From Beta vulgaris subsp. vulgaris (taxonomy: Eukaryota; Streptophyta; Magnoliopsida; Caryophyllales; Amaranthaceae), in NCBI RefSeq assembly GCF_026745355.1, contig NC_079205.1, forward strand, positions 6,305,001-6,369,000: a DNA stretch of 64,000 nucleotides, written 5' to 3'. Below, in pieces: positions 42,601 through 54,600 of this stretch (the first letter of the stretch is position 1; each line of letters starts with the position of its first letter). The translations under genes were made by a program, and so were the position numbers. A model generated the notes under the pieces. That model was given only the letters and a program-made list of their open reading frames with translations, was not told the DNA's origin and made no database searches.

Positions 42601-45600
42601 GGATAGAAAACTAGTCATAACTAATTAAACATTAGACTTTTGATTTGGATGTGAGTGTAGAAGATGTGAGAATAGTGCCAACATGGATTCGTTTTACTGG
42701 ATTTCTTTGAAATGTTGGGGACAAAGCACCTTGAATAGACTTGCTAGCCTCATTGGTACACCTCTGAGAACATATAAAGCGACTGCACAGAAGGATATGC
42801 TAGCTTATGCTAGGGTCCTTGTGGAGATTGAGATTGATTAATTATTCCCTAAGGAGATTTTTTTTACTAATGAAAAGGGGAAAGTTCAACATCAAAAGGT
42901 TGTGCATGAGTGCAAACATATTATGTGCACTGATTGTAAGGGTGTGGGGCATAATACTGAGTAATGTAGACAAAAGAGGTTCAAATTAGCAAAAAGCAAA
43001 ATTTAACCTAAACAAAAGGTGGGTGGCCAAACAGACGGCTACTGTGAAGCTACCTCCTAAGCCATTTGGAACCTTGCCTAACTTACCTCCTATTATTGAG
43101 AATAGTGAGGAGAATGAAGCAGCCGAGATTCAGGAGATTGTGCAGAATGTAGTGAAAGTGAGTTCTAGTAAGAAGCAGCAGATTGCTGAGGGAAGTGAGG
43201 TGCAAGTTTTAGAGGCAGAACAACCTCGCAGCAGAATGTGGGTGATCATGTCAGTTTGGTGGTTCAAGTAGAAGGGGAAAGTAATAGTAGGAAGGGTGAG
43301 AAGGTAATTCAAGATCCTAATGGATAGTTCAGGGTTCTGAAATGTGAGAGGACTTAACAGTCCTAATAAACATGGGAATCTGAGATGTTTGTTGAATCAA
43401 CATTCCCTGGGCTTGTTTGATGTTTTGGAAACTAGAGTTAGAGCTAGTAATTTTCCTAAATTTTTTCCTAAGGTTTATGCTTCTTGGAGTGTTCAAAAAT
43501 TATCAATCTCATATAGGAGGGAGAATTTGGCTTATTTGGATTCCTTTTTAGTTTGATTTGGATATAATTGAACTCAATGATTAGTTTATTCACTGTAAAG
43601 CTTTTCATAAAGCTTCCAATGAATCTTTCTTCCTCACTATGGTGTATGGTGCTAGTGTGGCTAGTGATAGGAAGGAATATGAAAGGGGTCGTTGATAAGT
43701 AAAAGTTGTGTTTCTATTGCTTGGATTATTGGTGGAGATTTCAATAATGTATTGAATGTCAATGAGAGAATAGGTTCTTCTATTCCTATTGAAGAAGTTA
43801 TGGAGTTCAGGGAGTGTTTGAGAGCTTGCTTTCTTCATGAAACTGTGACTAGTGGTCCTTTTTTTTTTACTTGGTCGAATAAGGAGGGCTTGGACAGTTT
43901 TTTTAAAAAAAATTGATCGAGTCTTTGTCAATGAAGAGTGTGAAGAGGTGTTTCTTAGAGCCAGTTATAATTTTATGCCTGAGAGTATCTCTAACCATAG
44001 CCCATGTGTGGTGAAGCTTGATAGTCATGTTATTACAATACCTAAATCTTTTAGGTTTTTTAATATGTGGACTCTTGATTATGAATTTAATAATATTGTT
44101 GCTAGAAGGTGGCATCATCATGTGAGTGGTGTCGAAATGTTTAGAATGGTGAGTAAACTTAAAGGTTCAAAAATACCTTGAAAGGAGTTGAACAAGTCCA
44201 GATTTCCTAATATTGAACAAGAGGTTGATGCGACTTCTAAGAAACTTAGGGAGTTACAAGTGTAAATGGGTGCTAATCCTCAGAATAGTGATCTTCATAT
44301 GTAGGATAAATAATAATGCACACAGGAGTATGAGAGGTTGAATGTTGCCAGGATGAGTTTTTTTGAAGCAGAAGGTAAATTAGGAATGGTTAAAAGGGTC
44401 GAGGGTGATGCAAATACTTCCTACTTTCATGCTTGCCTTAGGAAATGAAGGAACTATAATCACATTTATAGACTTAAGAATATAAATGGTGATTAGGTTG
44501 AATTTCAACAAGAGTTAAAAGAGGCCTTTCTCAATTGTATGAAGGGTTACTTGAGTCCAGCAATGCAAATAGAAAGGCATTAAGTTTGACTATGTTGTGT
44601 ATGAATTTCATTGGTGATTATGTTAAACAAGATCTTTTTGATATCGAGGATGAGAAATCTCCAGGGCTAGATGGGTATACTAGTTGTTTTTTTTAAGAAG
44701 GCTTGGAGTATTATAGGCCCTGCAGTGATTGAGGCAGTGCTGGAATTTTTTTCACACAGAGAGATTACTTAAGAAAATCAATGCTACTATTCTTTTCTTA
44801 ATTCCTATGTGTGATGAACCTACTGATGTAACCCAATATTGAGTCATTGCTTGTTGCAATGTGGTTTATAAAATCATCTCTAAGATGATTTGTCTAGGCT
44901 GAAACAACTACTTCATGTGCTGATCAGTCCAGTTCAGAGTGCCTTTGTGGAGAGTAGGATCATGTTACACAATATTTTTCTGTGTCAAGATATTATGAAG
45001 CATAATAGTAGAAGAAATTAGCCTCCTAAGTGCACAGTTAAGGTTGACTTGAGGAAAGCATATGCTTCCATACATTGGAATTTCATAAAGGAGATGCTGG
45101 TTTGTTTAAAGCTCCCAAGTAAATTTATTGACTGGATCATGATGTGCATCACTACACCCACTTATTCTTTATGTTTTAATGGAGGTACTTGTGGTTTTTT
45201 CAAAGGTAAAAAAGGATTGAGACAGAGGGACCCCATGTCGCCTTTACTTTTTGTTATTTTAATTTTATTGAATATTTCACTCAATTGATACAAAAAAAGG
45301 GGGGAAACGAAGGACTTCAAGTTTCATCATAAGTGTGGGGGCTTGTCTTTGAATCATCTTATCTTTGCAGATGACTTGATGCTCTTCTGTAAAGGTGATG
45401 TTTAATCAATCTTGCTATTAAGAAGAACTTTGAAAACTTTTGCTCTGGCATCAAGTTTAGAAGCTAGTCCAAATAAAACTGCACTGTATTTTGGAATTGT
45501 CAATGAGGATATGCAGGCTAGTATCATCCAAGTAACTGGATCCCAAAAAGGTGAATTCCTTTTTAGGTATTTGGGTGTTCCTATCACTTGTAGAAGGCTT

Positions 45601-48600
45601 ACTAAGTGTGATTGTGATGTTTTAGTTGATAAAATGATGAAGAGAATCACTTATTGGAGCTCTAGATCGATACCTTTCATATGCGGCTAGAGATGCAATT
45701 GTGAACTTAGTTCTTATGACCCTTCATACTTATTGGGCCTAGATTTTCTTACTTCCGAAGAGTATGTTAAATATTATCACTCAGATTTGTCGTGCATATT
45801 TATGCGAAGGCAATGTTTACTTGAACAAAGCCACACCTATTGCTTGGACTTGGTTTTGTTTACCCAGGAAGAATGGTGGGTTGGGTATCAGAGATTGCAT
45901 AATTTGGAACGTTGCTGTTGTGGGGAAATTGGTATGGCAGGTGGCCCAAAAGGAAGATGTGTTGTGGATCAAATAGGTCCATGACATTTATATTAGGGAG
46001 GAGAATTGATGGGAGAACAAAGCTCCTAGTTCTACAAGCTGGATTTGGAAAGGTATTTGTATAGTGAAGGATACTTTGAAGCCTTTTTACAATGTGAATA
46101 GCAATCAACGGATAGATGTTTCTTAAGCTTTCTCTATTAAGGAAGACTATAAATGGATTAAGGGTCAATTTGATAGAGTCGGTGACACTTTTGTGGTATG
46201 GAATTCCTTGAATGTGTATAAACATTCCTTTATTTCTTGGTTAGTGGCTTTAGGCAGAGTCAAAACAAGGGAGAGGTTGGTGGCAGTAGAAATTTGCCAG
46301 GAGAGTCAGTGTATGCTTTGTGACTAGGGCCAAGACAGATGCTTGCATGTATTTTCCAGGAGCCCTTTTAGAAAAAGTGTGTGCACTTAAGTTACGCAAT
46401 AATGGTTATTAGAGCAAGTTTAAGTGTGTGCATTTATTTTTCAGGAGCCCTTTTATTGCTCAAATCGATGTTCTTATTAGAGCAAATGCTCATGTGTAAA
46501 AGCTTGACTATAGAAACTAGATAGGTAGTGCTTGTTTAGCTTGTGTGGTTGTATCCTCACTTTGGTGCAGTGAAAGTAGATTATAATTGTTGTTGGGTCG
46601 CGCTTTCATGATTTTGGTAACATATCTTCTTACATTGTACCAAAAAAGCAAAAGCTAATAAGCGCTTCTAAAACGTTAGATAAGATAACTAAAAATGAAA
46701 ATATTAAATAATTTTAAATATTAATTATACTGATTGATTGATGGTGCTTTTGAAATTCATTCCAAGATTTATACTATTTTAAAATAACTTATTCATCAAA
46801 ATAACTAGAATCAAATAGACAAACCTTTATTCTTATTTCTACCATGTTTGACAATTGACATGTCTACTAATGCTACATGATGGAGCATGTCTGATGTCTG
46901 TTTATGAATATCGTGGTTCGATAATTGTATTAATGATTTGACTCCGATTTATGTATTTGTGGTTTTCTAGAACAAGTTGGTATACTACTTCTTCATAAAT
47001 ATCCACAACTTTTCGAAGCACGAGATTCTTGGGGAGATTCTTTCCTTCATCACTGGGCGCGTAACGGTGAAAAAGCACTAGAATCGCTAAAATGTTTTCT
47101 AGCTTTAGAGGGCAACATTTTATTAACTTGGAGTGCAGAATTTAAGAATTTATTCTGCCACAAAAACATTATTAGGGGAGATAACCCTCTACATTGTGCT
47201 GCTGCTATTCGTGGAAATGTGGAAGTGGTAAAACTCCTGATGGATGCTTGCTTGCAGTTATTTGTATCAAATGGAGAGCAACCAGACAACTTGCCATGGT
47301 TACATGGAAATTCAAAAGGGCAAACGCCACTATATGTGGCATTAGATTATGACAAGGAAGATGTCGCAACTTATTTGCTTGACGCGGATTTCAGATTGGC
47401 CTTCATATCGGATTCTGATGGCAAGGGCCCACTCTTTCTAGCCGTGGAACGCCGACTCGATGAGGCTGTTGGGCATATGGTGGGTTTGAGAACACTCTTA
47501 TCAGAGTCAGCGTCACCGCTTTATGGTCTTAAAAGACAAAGCATTTTTCATATTATCTCCGAATGGCCAGGTAAATAACTACACGTGTACTTTATGAACG
47601 TTTATCGTTTTAAATAAGTCAACTTTTACGCAGTCCTTCTATTTTAAGTCTACATTTTAATTACCGTTCATTGAGTTAGGCTTATATGTCTATTTTCTTC
47701 TATTGAATTTTAACCTGTTTGTGACTTGATTATAGGTTACTTATGATATGTGTTTCAATGTCTCTTCTTCTAAAATATGCAAGGGAGGCGAGGGTGGGGG
47801 TGTGATATTTGTAACACGTATCATAAGTAACCTACTAAATAAGTTACAAACAGGTTAAAACTCAATAAAAAAAAACAGACACACAAGCCTAATTCAATCA
47901 AGAATAATAAAAAAAATAGACTTAAAATGAGAAGAACAAAGGTTAACTTATTTAAAATAATTTTTCCTATCATATATTCATATGCACTCATATTACAGTT
48001 TATTTACGTAGTTGCTTGGCCTTTTGTTTAGGAAGTGTTAATAGTAATAGATATTTTCTATACATAATGCTCCAAATCATATGGTGGTATTATGTTCATA
48101 ATTTAGCATATTACTTTACTTTCTGATGCCTGGTGTTATTTTAATTATTTAAAGACATCAAATGTCCTTATGTCTCCATTAAACTAGTTGTTTCAGCCTT
48201 GGTCATGGATTGTGTTTATGTCTAGCAAGTCCTCATTCCATTATATTTTTTCCCTACCAGAATTTCTATTTATATATTTTATAACTTGAAAAATAATGAC
48301 ATATTGGCAGTGAAAAGTTCCTTTGTGAGAAATTTCTAAAGTATCTCCTTGTACTTTTTGAAACATTTTAAATATCATCAAATTGTACTTTTTAACATAG
48401 TTCTCTATTCTTAAAACTAACTTTTGTTGTCTAAAAAAACATAGAACCACTTTAATCTCCTTGAGCAAATCAGTATATTACAATTTACAAATATGTTTGT
48501 TCATTTTCTCACACTAAACCATTTCAAGACACAATTAAAGTGAAAGTATCGGAACCAAAATTTTGTTAGTCAATTCACTCAAACTTATTGGCAATTTTTT

Positions 48601-51600
48601 TGGAAAAAAAGTTAAAAGGATATAGTATTTAAGGTTGGAATTTGTTGCAAATAAGAGTTGTACGTTGGTGGTAATATCATGACATTTCAAATAATAGGTC
48701 ATGGGTTCAAAACCTCTTATAGAATTTTTCGAAACACTCAAAAGAGATATCTCATTTTCACTAATGAAATAACACCAAGTTACGATATGAAATAGGATGA
48801 CATGTGACAGCCTGCAACTCTTCTCCACACATTTTAGTGATATAAATAGACATAGATGATATATTTTTCCTATCAACATAAGGTGCAATTTCTTCATCTT
48901 GAAAATTTGAAAATGTTGAAAACACATCTTAGTCATATATAATGATTGGGATGAGATTATGCCATGTATATCATTTTATAAATGTTTGTTATCGGTTTTT
49001 CATATTTGTTATTGATTATGCATAATGCTATAAATTTATGTATATTTAAGTTCGTTTAGTAGGACATTTTCAGTGAATAGGTTATCAGTTTATGGGACTT
49101 TTTTTATAGTAAGAAAAACAACATTATGAGATCCTCCTCTCGAGTAGAACTCCTAATATATCAGTTACAAGGATATATATATAAGAAAGTGAAGAATCAT
49201 TACAAGGAGTAACATTAGAGAAGAAGAAACTAGGTAACCAACATTAGCTATCCAATCAGTCGCTCTATTATCTGCACAAAAAATATGATTGAGCTGCCAG
49301 ATACCTTTGATTGTGTTTATGGCTAGAAGATTGTCCCCTTCATATATAATTGTTCCTAATATTTAGTTGTGTGGCGAGGATTAGGCCTTGGTGAAGAGTC
49401 GTTGTTTCAGCTACAAAAGCTAAGGTCGAATCAATGTTGAAAGTTGTGGCTTGGAAGAGGTCGCTAAGGTGATCACGAATGGTAACACCCGTTGCTGCTG
49501 ATGGATCTTTGACGAAGCCATTAGAATTTATTTTTAGGGAGTTGATTGGAGACGGCTCGCAAGCAACTGGGGCAATGGGTGGATGGGGCAAATAGAGGGG
49601 GTTGTGACTGTTGTGCGAGTGCACCATTCTTGATGAGCAAAACGGGCACGATAATACTCTATGGGTGTTCCTGTTTTCGTTATTAAAAATAATGTCGTTT
49701 ATTTCTTTCTAAATACTCCAAAATAGGAATAAATAGTTTGGATTATTCTTTTTATACTTCATGTTGTCGAGGAACTCTAATAGAGGTATAGTAGGGATTT
49801 TATTGTTTAACAAGTTTTATGGTGGGTGGGAGGTCCCACAACAATCTTTCATTGTGGGCAAGAGAGGGAAATATGATCCATTGTCCCAGTGTAGTTTTTG
49901 CATAGAGCACATGGGTCTATTGGGATAATTTGTCTCATAGGAAAATTTGGAGTTTTGGATGCATATCTTAGTCTTGTGCAATGACTCTTCTCCAAATATC
50001 TTAATCTTGGTTTTTTGGAGTGTATTAAAAAAAGACTTGTTGAAGAGGTATTCCTCCTTTATGAGCTTAGCCTAAAAACTTGTGGAGTGAGAAAACAAGT
50101 GCCACCCTACCTCCTTTTTGGCACTCATACCTCCTTTTTTCTCTTTCCTCTAAATCTACCTCTTCGATTGTTTCTCATCTCCAAATATTTCTCTCTCCCT
50201 CATGGTTTCTTTGTCATTGTGGCCGACAAAAATAACGAACTATAAATATGATTTAAGAAAGCTGGACTTGATCAATGGCAAAAACAAATATTACATCAAT
50301 TGTGGACTTAGTTTCACATTTGAAATCAATATTGCAGTTCTGAAATGACCAAAACTTATGCTCATTTGAGAAAATGGTGAAAAAGTATACTCGTTTGGGT
50401 AAAAGTTTTCCTCATTCTCTCATATGAGTAAAATCAAATATTGGAGCTTCAAATTTCACCAATGGTGGAATTAATTTCAGATTTGGGAATCAACATTAGA
50501 ATTTCTAAAAGTCTTCAAGGGCGGAATTAATGATCGATAATGCAATAGATGATTTAAGAATCAACACCTATTTTTAGATTTTAGTTACCTTCAAAACTTT
50601 GATACAATCTATTGACCCTAGGGATGAAGGTGCCAATAAGAACCTTCAAAACTTTGAAGAGGATCAACTTGTGCCATCAGGTCAACTACATCAAGCTAAT
50701 CTCGAACCCGTATGTACGTAATATATCACTCTAGTTGCTTCTCAGCTTCAGCTGACCCTTCAGCGTAGTAGATGAAGATGTTGGCCAACCTGTAACAAGG
50801 GCGCCGCTACCAAACCCCAACGAGCAGGTCGTTGTTCTAGTGGTCTCCCATCGGGAAGAAAACATCTCACGTTTCCTGCATGGCCAGCCTAGCCAGCAAA
50901 GGTCTAGAACAAGGGAAGACATCCAACATGATTAGTAGAGATCCATACACGAGGGAGATGGGCGTTACCCACCCAAGGATAAGTCCCCTCGGAAGAGGGT
51001 CGAGGAAGCTACCCTCGAGTAGGCCTGTCAATCAGGTCGGGTTGGGTCGGGTTCGTGTTCGGGTCAAGTAAAATCAGGTTAAGAACCCCTAACCTGAACC
51101 TGATCTGTTTTATATTTTCGGGTCAACTTTACCAACCCTAACCTGATCTAAAATTATCGGGTCAACCTGACCTGATCTGTTTGACCTGAATTGTTTTAAA
51201 ACGGGTTGTAAGTGGGTCAACCTGAACCTGTTTGACCCGATTTTTTCAGGTTGACCCAACCCATATAACCTGATTTTTTTTTACCTTCAAAACAATTGCA
51301 TAGTTCAATGAAATTTCAACAAACTTAGCTAACCAAGTTCATACTTGGCAATAACACATATATAATACTAAATACAAAGTACCAAATTCATACTTAAAAA
51401 TATTACAAATCAAATCCTTAATGTTTTAGACTAAGACAACCACAAGTTCACAAATAAAATCTTCTCCTCTCCCTCTGATGAGAACTCAATTTGCTCCTTG
51501 AAGCTGTAAACCAAAGTAAACAAATAAATAAAGGGTAAGAAAAGATAGGAAAACAGAAAAATAAAAAAAAAATAAAACGTTTAACAAATAAGAAAACAGG

Positions 51601-54600
51601 AGCATAAAAAAAACAGAACATTTAACATAGAAGAAAAAACGAAATAAAATGGCAGTAAAATAGCAAAAAAACGAAATGAAATAGAAGAAAAAAAAAACGA
51701 AAAAAATTGCATAAAAAAACGAAATGAAATATCAGAAAAAACAAAACGAAATAAAATAAAATGGCAGAAAAAAATAAAATAAAATAGCATAAAAAAACGA
51801 AATCAAATAGCAGGAAAAAAAAAGAAAAAAAAAACAGCATAAAAAACGAAATGAAAAGGCAGAAAGGAAAATGAAATAAAATAGCATAAAAAAATGAAAT
51901 AAAATAGCATAAAAAAGAAATGAAATAGAAGAAATAAAACGAAATAAAATAGCATAAAAACCGAAATAAAATAATACCAGAAGAAACAAAACGGAATAAA
52001 ATAAAATGGCAGAAAAAAAATAAAACAGCATAAAAAAAACGAAATGAAAAAAAACGAAAAAAATAGCATAAAAAATAGCAGAAAAATAGCAGAAAAAACA
52101 GAAGATTAAAAATTAACAAAAAAATTACCTGAATGTTGAAGAAATAAAGAAGACCCACAAAGAAGATGAAGAAGATCAACGAAGAAGACGGAGAAGAACT
52201 CCAGTGAGCGCCGCCGCCGACAGCAAAGAAGAAAGAGAGAGAGAGAGAGTGAGAGAGAGAGAGTGAGAGAAATTTAGGGTTAGGAATGAGAGAGTGAGAG
52301 AGTGACTGGATGAGGGGGTGGAAAACTAGAAATATATTAGGGTTAGCAACTTAGCGCGTTCTTTTCTTTTCCTTTTGGGCTGATATCACTTCTTTTCTTT
52401 TTGGGCCCAAAATCTTTGGGTTGCACAAATTTATTTTAGTTCAATTATTCGGGTTAGGTTATACAGGTTGACCCGACCTGATTTTGACCCATTTACAAAT
52501 CAGGTTAAGCGGGTCATTTTCAGGTCAGAAAATTCGACCTGAACCTAACCCATTTAACTTTCAGGTCGGGTTCAGGTCGACCCATTTCACTAATCGGGTT
52601 GAAAATCTCAACCCAAACCCGCTAATTTCTGGTCGGGTTCGGGTCGGGTTGTCAGGTTGGGTCGACTTTTGCCAGGCCTACCCTCGAGTTCACCAAGGTG
52701 GAATGGGGGAACAAAGACTGAAGACGTTTGACACTTTCTTAATAAGAAGCGATGAGAGAAGGGCAGGATGCCCGATACATACTCGACAAGAAAGAAGATC
52801 CGCAAAAGAGGAACGACGACTCGGCACAGTCCCTTATTCCTCCTCGGATCAACAATGGTGCTCTCAAGTTCATGATCCCGTTCAGCCAACCTATTTTGAA
52901 AGCCCTCTCCCGAAAAAAAAATGCCTACCTTTGAACCATTTGCGGGCCTAACCGACCCGGAAAACCACATGGCAACATACAAGGCTTAGATGAGTGTTGA
53001 GACCAGCTGCGAAGCCACTTGGTACCGCTACTTTCCTACCACACTAAAGGGGTTGGCGTTGAATTGGTTCCAAAAACTACCGGCCGAAATCATTTCTGAT
53101 TTCTCCAAGCTGGAAGACCTGTTCGTCCACCAGTTTATTACAAATCAGATGGCGGTCAGTTAAGAGAAGAACGAAAGCCTAGCCGACAACATCAAACGGC
53201 TCAATGACAAATCACTGAAGGTCTCATATTTACAAGATGTTGTACCATTTGTCACTTTGATGTCGGGGCTTTCCCTGGTCGGTTAAGATGATCCTTGACC
53301 GAGAACGAAGTCAAAACCTTCTCAGGGGTAATGAGCCAGGCTCAAAGATTCTTCCAAGCGTCAGATCAGACAAAAACCCTAAACAATATGAACTCCCTTA
53401 GCCAGCCAAGGACGATGAAGAAGTGGTCATCGACAAAGAGCTCGGCTGGACATTAAGGGTAGGCAAAAGGATGGACCCCAAAGTAAGTGAAGAGATCATC
53501 CAAGTGCTCACCGAGATGTCTTTGCCTATGAAGCCTCAGAGATGCCCGGGCTAGACCCCAAAATCATGTACCATGAACTTAACATCAAAGAAGGGTTTCG
53601 ACAAATCAGCTAGTAGTTAAGACACCGAGGTCTCGGATGCAACGCCGCAGCTGTGACCGAGGTTAAAAATTGTTTGACCCAGGCTTCATAAAAGAATGTC
53701 AGTTCTCGAAATCGTTGGTAAGGTTGTGTTGGGCAAGAAATCAAGCGGCATATGACAGATGTACGTAGACTTCGCAGGTCTGAACAAGGCCTGTTCAAAA
53801 TATAACCATCCCCTACCCAGAATCGATAGGATGGTCGATTCAACTACTGGGCATGCCCTCTTAAGCTTCATGGATGCAAATGTCGGATACCATCAAATTC
53901 CAATGGCGGAGCACGATCGGGTCCATACCACCTTCGTCACCAACCATGGGGTGTATTGTTACAAAATGATGCCATTCGGACTTAAGAATGCCGAGACTAC
54001 ATATCCAGCAAAAGTGAACAAGATCTTCAACGACCAGCTTGATCGAAACATTGAAGTATATGTTAACGACACGATCATCAAAAGAAAATCCCATGATGGC
54101 CACCACCTAGCTCCCCAGACCCCGGCCCACCCCAGCCCCCTCCCCAATCCCTGCGCCGCCCGCAGCCATTGCTCCCCCACCCCTCCCCAACCATTGCGCC
54201 CCCATTTGATTTCGGAACAATCCCTTCCACCCACCCCCCCGTAGCTGCCCACCCCCTTCAATTTCACTCGTACAATACTTCAGGGCCCACTCACCACCAC
54301 CACGATATGTCGATTAGTCGTTAACGAAAATCGACGGGTTTTGGACTGTTCCACTTCCACGAAAATCGATATGGGTGGAGAGGGGTGCGTAATCGAGTGG
54401 GGGGGTCGCGAAAATCGATATGGGTGGAGAGGGGTGCGTAATCGAGTGGGGGTCGCGGGGGTGGGGGAGTGGGGGCTACGGGGGATGGAGGTGGTGGGAT
54501 GGTGGGGGCGGGTGATTAGGGTTAGAAGGTTTAGGGTTAGGGTTAGGGTTAGAGGTAGGATTAGGGGTTAATTAAATTGAAAACATAAATTAGGATTAAT

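Larger units (their letters stand above)
36154..46970 (+). other. Intron 1 of ankyrin gene 2 (10.8 kb), transposon-filled
   Basis: Donor GTGAG, acceptor GGTTTTCTAG at 46970. It contains a hAT MITE, two foldback elements, a Helitron array, a TA microsatellite, a SINE and a 4-kb LINE. I see no additional EVWKLL-type exon. Stretches with nothing named: 36715-36775, 37459-37916, 40739-41100, 41223-42299 and 46656-46970. Confidence 0.8.
50700..54105 (+). pseudogene. Ty3/Gypsy remnant: gag and reverse transcriptase, split by a hAT element
   Basis: The gag region (about 52920-53300) reads FEPFAGLTDPENHMATYKA and EATWYRYFPTTLKGLALNWF followed by QKLPAEIISDFSKL. A later frame gives EMPGLDPKIMYHELNIKEGF before RT. 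RT at 53759-54105 has VDFAGLNKACSKYNHPLPRI, ALLSFMDANVGYHQIPMAEH, YKMMPFGLKNAETTY and RNIEVYVNDTII. The usual catalytic YVDD reads YVND. There are many stops. RT stops abruptly where GC-rich DNA begins (54106). No LTRs were identified. Confidence 0.85.

Noticed and set aside
51622..52179. Long minus-strand phenylalanine-rich ORFs
   Set aside because: By-product of the A-rich tandem block in the hAT element; several frames are open at once.
52484..52951. 155-codon plus ORF spanning the hAT right end
   Set aside because: Crosses the transposon border into the decayed gag, so it cannot be a natural gene; no domain.
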